DNA of 64,000 nucleotides from Oleispirillum naphthae (GTDB lineage: Bacteria; Pseudomonadota; Alphaproteobacteria; Rhodospirillales; Rhodospirillaceae): assembly GCA_027864655.1 (NCBI GenBank), contig JAQAZG010000004.1, positions 62,001 to 126,000 on the forward strand, in the 5' to 3' direction. Positions within the stretch are counted from its first letter, which is position 1. Every line of letters begins with the position of its first letter. The notes under the pieces were generated by a model. It was not told where the DNA came from and ran no database searches. It saw only the letters and a program-made list of their open reading frames with translations. The position numbers and the translations under genes were made by a program. Positions 59,974 through 64,000 of the stretch are shown here, in pieces.

Positions 59974-61023
59974 ATGCGCATAGACATCTGCAACCTCAGC
60001 AAGGCCTTCGATTCCGCCGGGCGCGCGCTCAACGGCATCGACATGAGCATCGCCGACGGCGAGCTGGTCGCCCTGCTCGGGCCTTCCGGCTCGGGCAAGA
60101 CCACGCTGCTGCGCGCCATCGCCGGGCTGGAGACGCCGGATTCCGGCGAGATTCTCTTCGATGGCGAGAACGTGGCCAGCCGCGACGTGCGCGACCGCAA
60201 CGTCGGCTTCGTGTTCCAGAGCTACGCCCTGTTCAAGACGATGACGGTGCAGGAGAACGTCGGCTTCGGTCTTTCGGTGCGGCCGCGCGCCACCCGCCCG
60301 CCGAAGGCGGAGATCGCCGCCCGCGCCCGCGAGCTTCTGCGCCTGGTGCAACTCGACGGCCTGGAGGACCGCACCCCGGCGCAGCTCTCCGGCGGGCAGC
60401 GGCAGCGCGTCGCGCTGGCCCGCGCGCTCGCCATCGACCCCGGCGTGCTGCTGCTCGACGAGCCCTTCGGCGCGCTCGACGCCAAGGTGCGCAAGGAGCT
60501 GCGCGGCTGGCTGCGCGACCTCCACGACCGCACCGGCCACACCACCGTCTTCGTCACCCACGACCAGGAGGAAGCGCTGGAACTCGCCGACCGCGTGGCG
60601 GTGATCAACCGCGGCCGCCTGGAACAGATCGCCACCCCGGCGGAACTCTACGGCGCGCCCGCGACGCCCTTCATCTGCGAGTTCCTCGGCTCGGTCAACG
60701 CCTTCGACGTGACGGCGGAAGGCGGCCGCGCCCTCTGGCGGGGGCACGCCCTGCCGCTGCCCGCGCCCTGCCCGGCGGGTGCGGCCCGCCTCTTCGTGCG
60801 CGCCCACGAACTCGCCGCGCTGCGCCCCGGCAGCGCCCAGCCCGGCATTCCCGGCAGCGTCGAGGGGGTGCGCCTCTCCGGCAGCCACGTCCGCCTCGAT
60901 ATCCGTGCGGCCTGGGGCGGCCCCCTCCTCGAAGCCGAGGTGCCGATCCTCGACTTCGACAGCCACCCGTGGAAACGCGGCGATGCCGCGGTGGCCGCCA
61001 TCCTCGCCTTCCGGGCGTTCTAG
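59974..61023 (+). CDS. cysA: Sulfate/thiosulfate ABC transporter ATP-binding protein CysA
   Basis: A 349-residue ATPase. Walker [37 protein letters not shown], signature [15 protein letters not shown], Walker [12 protein letters not shown] and [19 protein letters not shown] are intact. [20 protein letters not shown] onward is the C-terminal regulatory TOBE-like domain. It energises CysTW. It follows repeat copy H and precedes cysD by 115 bases. Confidence 0.94.
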   Translation: MRIDICNLSKAFDSAGRALNGIDMSIADGELVALLGPSGSGKTTLLRAIAGLETPDSGEILFDGENVASRDVRDRNVGFVFQSYALFKTMTVQENVGFGLSVRPRATRPPKAEIAARARELLRLVQLDGLEDRTPAQLSGGQRQRVALARALAIDPGVLLLDEPFGALDAKVRKELRGWLRDLHDRTGHTTVFVTHDQEEALELADRVAVINRGRLEQIATPAELYGAPATPFICEFLGSVNAFDVTAEGGRALWRGHALPLPAPCPAGAARLFVRAHELAALRPGSAQPGIPGSVEGVRLSGSHVRLDIRAAWGGPLLEAEVPILDFDSHPWKRGDAAVAAILAFRAF

Positions 61024-61138
61024 GGGGCGCTTTGCACGAGTTTACAATCCGCTCTCGCGAACGCGGCGTCGCGGCTTGCGCGCGCGGGCGGCGGAGAGTA
61101 CCTTCCCCCCGGTGTTTTCTTCCGATCAGAGGTTCGGT

Positions 61139-62047
61139 TTGAACGGCGCTTCCCTGTCGCACCTCCACCAGCTGGAGGCCGAGAGCATCCACATCATGCG
61201 CGAAGTGGCGGCTTCTTTCGAGAATCCGGTGATGCTGTATTCGATCGGCAAGGATTCGTCGGTGATGCTGCATCTGGCGCGCAAGGCGTTCTTTCCCGCG
61301 CCGCCGCCGTTTCCCTTCCTGCATGTGGACACCACCTGGAAGTTCAAGGAGATGATCGCCTTCCGCGACCGCATGGCGGCGGAATGCGGCCTCAGACTGC
61401 TGGTGCACATCAACCGGGACGGCCTGAAGCGGGGGATCGATCCGTTCGTCCACGGCTCCGCCCTGCACACCGACGTGATGAAGACCGAGGCCCTCAAGCA
61501 GGCGCTGGACAAGTACAAGTTCGATGCCGCCTTCGGCGGCGCGCGGCGCGACGAGGAGAAATCCCGCGCCAAGGAGCGCATCTTCTCCTTCCGCACCGCC
61601 AACCACCGCTGGGACCCGAAGACCCAGCGTCCGGAACTGTGGAACCTCTACAACACCCGGATCAACCCGGGGGAGAGCATCCGCGTCTTCCCGCTGTCGA
61701 ACTGGACCGAGCTCGACATCTGGCAGTACATCCTGCAGGAGAGCATCCCGATCGTGCCGCTCTACTTCGCCGCGGTGCGGCCGGTGGTGGAGCGCAACGG
61801 CATGCTGATCCTGGCCGACGACGACCGCCTGCCGCTCGCCCCCGGCGAAAAGCCGATGATGAAGATGGTGCGCTTCCGCACCCTCGGCTGCTATCCGCTG
61901 ACCGCGGCGATCGAATCCGACGCCGCGACCCTGCCCGAGATCGTCGCCGAGATGCAGCGCGCCCGCACCTCGGAACGGCAGGGGCGGCTGATCGACCACG
62001 ACCAGGCGGGATCGATGGAGAAGAAGAAGCAGGAGGGGTACTTCTGA
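61139..62047 (+). CDS. cysD: Sulfate adenylyltransferase subunit 2
   Basis: A 302-residue PP-loop ATP sulfurylase subunit that makes adenosine 5'-phosphosulfate. [20 protein letters not shown] and [20 protein letters not shown] (PP-loop), [33 protein letters not shown] and the C-terminus ending KKKQEGYF are diagnostic. There is no ATG at the expected place; TTG at 61139 with AGAGG six bases upstream gives the normal length, while a GTG at 61112 would add nine residues. Its stop overlaps cysNC as TGATG. Confidence 0.92.
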   Translation: MNGASLSHLHQLEAESIHIMREVAASFENPVMLYSIGKDSSVMLHLARKAFFPAPPPFPFLHVDTTWKFKEMIAFRDRMAAECGLRLLVHINRDGLKRGIDPFVHGSALHTDVMKTEALKQALDKYKFDAAFGGARRDEEKSRAKERIFSFRTANHRWDPKTQRPELWNLYNTRINPGESIRVFPLSNWTELDIWQYILQESIPIVPLYFAAVRPVVERNGMLILADDDRLPLAPGEKPMMKMVRFRTLGCYPLTAAIESDAATLPEIVAEMQRARTSERQGRLIDHDQAGSMEKKKQEGYF

Positions 62048-63888
62048 TGGCCGAGAAGGACCTTCTGCGCTTCCTCACCTGCGGCTCGGTGGACGACGGC
62101 AAGTCCACCCTGATCGGCCGCCTGCTGTGGGACGCGAAGCTGATCTTCGACGACCAGATGCGGACGCTCGAGGCGGAGTCCCGCCGCCTCGGCACCCAGG
62201 GCGACGGCATCGATTTCGCCCTCCTCCTCGACGGGTTGCAGGCGGAGCGCGAGCAGGGCATCACCATCGACGTCGCCTATCGCTTCTTCGCCACCGAAAC
62301 CCGCAAGTTCATCGTCGCCGACACCCCCGGCCACGAGCAGTACACCCGCAACATGGCCACCGGCGCTTCCACCGCCGACGCCGCGGTGATCCTGGTCGAT
62401 GCGCGCAAGGGCCTGCTGCCGCAGACGCGGCGGCACAGCTTCATCGTCTCGCTGATGGGCATCCGCCACGTCGTTCTCGCGGTCAACAAGATGGATGCGG
62501 TGGACTACGGCGAGGCGGTGTTCGCCGCGATCCGCGACGACTACCTGGCCTTCGCCGCGCCGCTCGGTTTCGCCGGGCTCGACTGCCTGCCGATTTCGGC
62601 GCTCAAGGGCGACATGGTCTATAGCCGCGGCGACGCCATGCCGTGGTACGGCGGGCCCACCCTGATGGACTGCCTGGAGGCGATCGAGGCCGGCTCCGAC
62701 GCCGCCGCCCTGCCCTTCCGCATGCCGGTGCAGTGGGTCTGCCGCCCCGATGCGAATTTCCGCGGCTATTGCGGCAGCATCGAATCCGGGACGCTGCGGG
62801 TCGGCGACCGGGTGGCGGTGCCGAGTTCGGGGCAGGTCTCGACGGTGCGCCGCATCGCCACCTTCAACGGCGATCTGCAGGAAGCGGCGGCGGGGGATGC
62901 GGTCAATCTGGTGCTCGCCGACGAGATCGACGTCAGCCGCGGCGAAATGCTGGCCGCCGCCGACGCCCGCCCGGATCTCTGCGATCAGTTCATGGCGAAG
63001 ATCATCTGGATGCATGGCGATCCGCTGCTGCCGGGGCGCAAGTGCCTGATGAAGATCGGCGCCGATCTGGTGGCGGCGCAGGTGAGCGAGATCAAGCACA
63101 AGATCAACGTCAACACCTTCGAGGAGACGGCGGCGCGCAGCCTCGCCCTCAACGAGATCGGCATGTGCAACGTCGCCGCCGACCGGGCGGTGGCCTTCGA
63201 CCCCTATGGGCGGAACCGCGGCACCGGCCGCTTCATCCTCATCGACCGCTATTCCAACGCCACCGTCGGCGCGGGCCTGATCGAGCACGCCCTGCGCCGC
63301 GCCACCAACGTGCACCGTCAGAAGGAGACGGTGGACAAGGCGGCGCGTGCCGCGATCAAGGGGCAGAAGCCCTGCGTACTGTGGTTCACCGGCCTCTCCG
63401 GTTCCGGCAAGTCCACCCTGGCCGACCTGGTGGAGCGGGAACTGCACGCCCGCGGCAGGCACACCGTGATCCTCGACGGCGACAACCTGCGCCACGGCCT
63501 CAACCGCAACCTCGGCTTCACCGACGCCGACCGGGTGGAGAACATCCGCCGCACCGCCGAGGTGGCGAAGCTTTGCGTCGAGGCGGGGCTGATCGTCCTG
63601 GTGTCGCTGATCTCGCCCTTCCGCACCGAGCGGCGGATGGCGCGCGAGCTTCTCGGCGAGGGCGAGTTCCTGGAGATCTTCGTCGATACGCCGCTTGCGC
63701 TGTGCGAGGCGCGGGACGTCAAGGGCCTGTACGCCAAGGCGCGAAAGGGCGAAATCCCGAATTTCACCGGGGTGCAGGCGCCCTATGAGCCGCCGGAGGC
63801 GCCGGAGCTGCGCATCGACGGCGACGCGACGACGCCCGAGGAGGGAGCGGCGCGCATCCTCGAGATGTTGCAGACGCGGGGAAGGTAG
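62047..63888 (+). CDS. cysN: Bifunctional sulfate adenylyltransferase subunit 1/adenylylsulfate kinase (CysN-CysC fusion)
   Basis: A 613-residue fusion. Residues 1 to about 430 are the EF-Tu-like GTPase CysN ([47 protein letters not shown], then beta-barrel domains). From about residue 445 is the APS kinase CysC ([60 protein letters not shown]). GTP hydrolysis drives APS formation with CysD, and the kinase converts APS to PAPS. The NodQ-like fusion is common in alphaproteobacteria; PAPS also feeds sulfation of surface molecules. Confidence 0.96.
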   Translation: MAEKDLLRFLTCGSVDDGKSTLIGRLLWDAKLIFDDQMRTLEAESRRLGTQGDGIDFALLLDGLQAEREQGITIDVAYRFFATETRKFIVADTPGHEQYTRNMATGASTADAAVILVDARKGLLPQTRRHSFIVSLMGIRHVVLAVNKMDAVDYGEAVFAAIRDDYLAFAAPLGFAGLDCLPISALKGDMVYSRGDAMPWYGGPTLMDCLEAIEAGSDAAALPFRMPVQWVCRPDANFRGYCGSIESGTLRVGDRVAVPSSGQVSTVRRIATFNGDLQEAAAGDAVNLVLADEIDVSRGEMLAAADARPDLCDQFMAKIIWMHGDPLLPGRKCLMKIGADLVAAQVSEIKHKINVNTFEETAARSLALNEIGMCNVAADRAVAFDPYGRNRGTGRFILIDRYSNATVGAGLIEHALRRATNVHRQKETVDKAARAAIKGQKPCVLWFTGLSGSGKSTLADLVERELHARGRHTVILDGDNLRHGLNRNLGFTDADRVENIRRTAEVAKLCVEAGLIVLVSLISPFRTERRMARELLGEGEFLEIFVDTPLALCEARDVKGLYAKARKGEIPNFTGVQAPYEPPEAPELRIDGDATTPEEGAARILEMLQTRGR

Positions 63889-63983
63889 CGGCGGCGGGGA
63901 ATACGTTCCTTTGCCCGCTTCCCCCGAAGATCAAGATTGCGCCAGACTGTATCGTTGCAACCCTTGGCCTGAAACCGTCGTGC

Positions 63984-64000
63984 ATGTGTGGGATTGCCGG
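63984..64000 (+). CDS. Start of a probable asparagine synthase (glutamine-hydrolysing)
   Basis: Only the first 17 bases are present, encoding MCGIAG. The Cys2 nucleophile exposed after Met removal followed by Gly-Ile-Ala-Gly is the invariant start of class II glutamine amidotransferases of the asparagine synthase (AsnB) family. The 95-base gap from cysNC shows no other feature. The assignment rests on six residues only; glycan-operon AsnB homologues are an equal possibility. Confidence 0.6.

Overview
The window looks like chromosomal DNA of a high-GC alphaproteobacterium, most likely in or near the Rhodospirillales. The evidence is the very GC-rich codon use, the hemC-hemD-mitofilin(Mic60)-hemY gene order typical of alphaproteobacteria, and many tightly packed operons with ATGA, GTGA or TGATG junctions. 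The species cannot be named from the sequence.

Layout. 1-8488: end of a sugar aminotransferase gene, then a minus-strand polysaccharide operon (GDP-fucose synthesis genes gmd, fcl and a phosphomannomutase, three glycosyltransferases, a methyltransferase, a second GMD-like gene). 8570-16505: housekeeping genes (HAD phosphatase, EVE protein, YciI protein, gpsA, tsaD, then divergent hemC-hemD-mic60-hemY). 16838-25140: tRNA-Thr, an XRE-cupin regulator and a branched-chain-type ABC importer followed by an M20 deacylase and an amidase. 25302-29044: minus-strand DGC protein, thioredoxin, permease and ECF sigma factor genes, with a RES-Xre toxin-antitoxin pair coupled directly upstream of the sigma gene. 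29085-37857: acetylornithine deacetylase, N-formylglutamate amidohydrolase and dipeptide ABC importer with a divergent LysR gene. 37943-40112: flavodoxin, proline iminopeptidase, arfB, tRNA-Arg(CCT). 40287-42352: an AT-richer islet with an XRE-ImmA/IrrE metallopeptidase and an unrecognised partner. 42388-44784: four-lipoprotein CsgG operon. 44936-50084: an HTH-ATCase fusion, an unknown protein, and two BASS transporters around a haloacetate-dehalogenase-like gene. 50299-53371: feoAABC iron operon. 53669-56846: mgsA, DEAD-box helicase, Cache-domain protein, Rrf2 regulator. 57018-63888: sulfate uptake and activation (sbp, cysT, cysW, cysA, cysD, cysNC). 63984-64000: probable first codons of an asparagine-synthetase-type gene.

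The most striking non-coding feature is a family of eight intergenic elements, mostly 150-200 bp. Each is an imperfect inverted repeat with a GC-rich hairpin near each end and outer ends resembling AAAACCAAAACTTTGC / GCAAAGTTTTGGTTTT. All eight lie in the same orientation, and most abut stop codons, so they look like mobile or dispersed bidirectional terminators. Other signals worth attention are a perfect 44-bp palindrome upstream of the RES-Xre module, a 16-bp repeat of the tRNA-Arg 3' end beside the AT-rich islet, a well-formed promoter with an inverted repeat in its spacer driving the islet genes, Fur-like motifs flanking the feo operon, and a palindrome between the Rrf2 gene and the sulfate operon.
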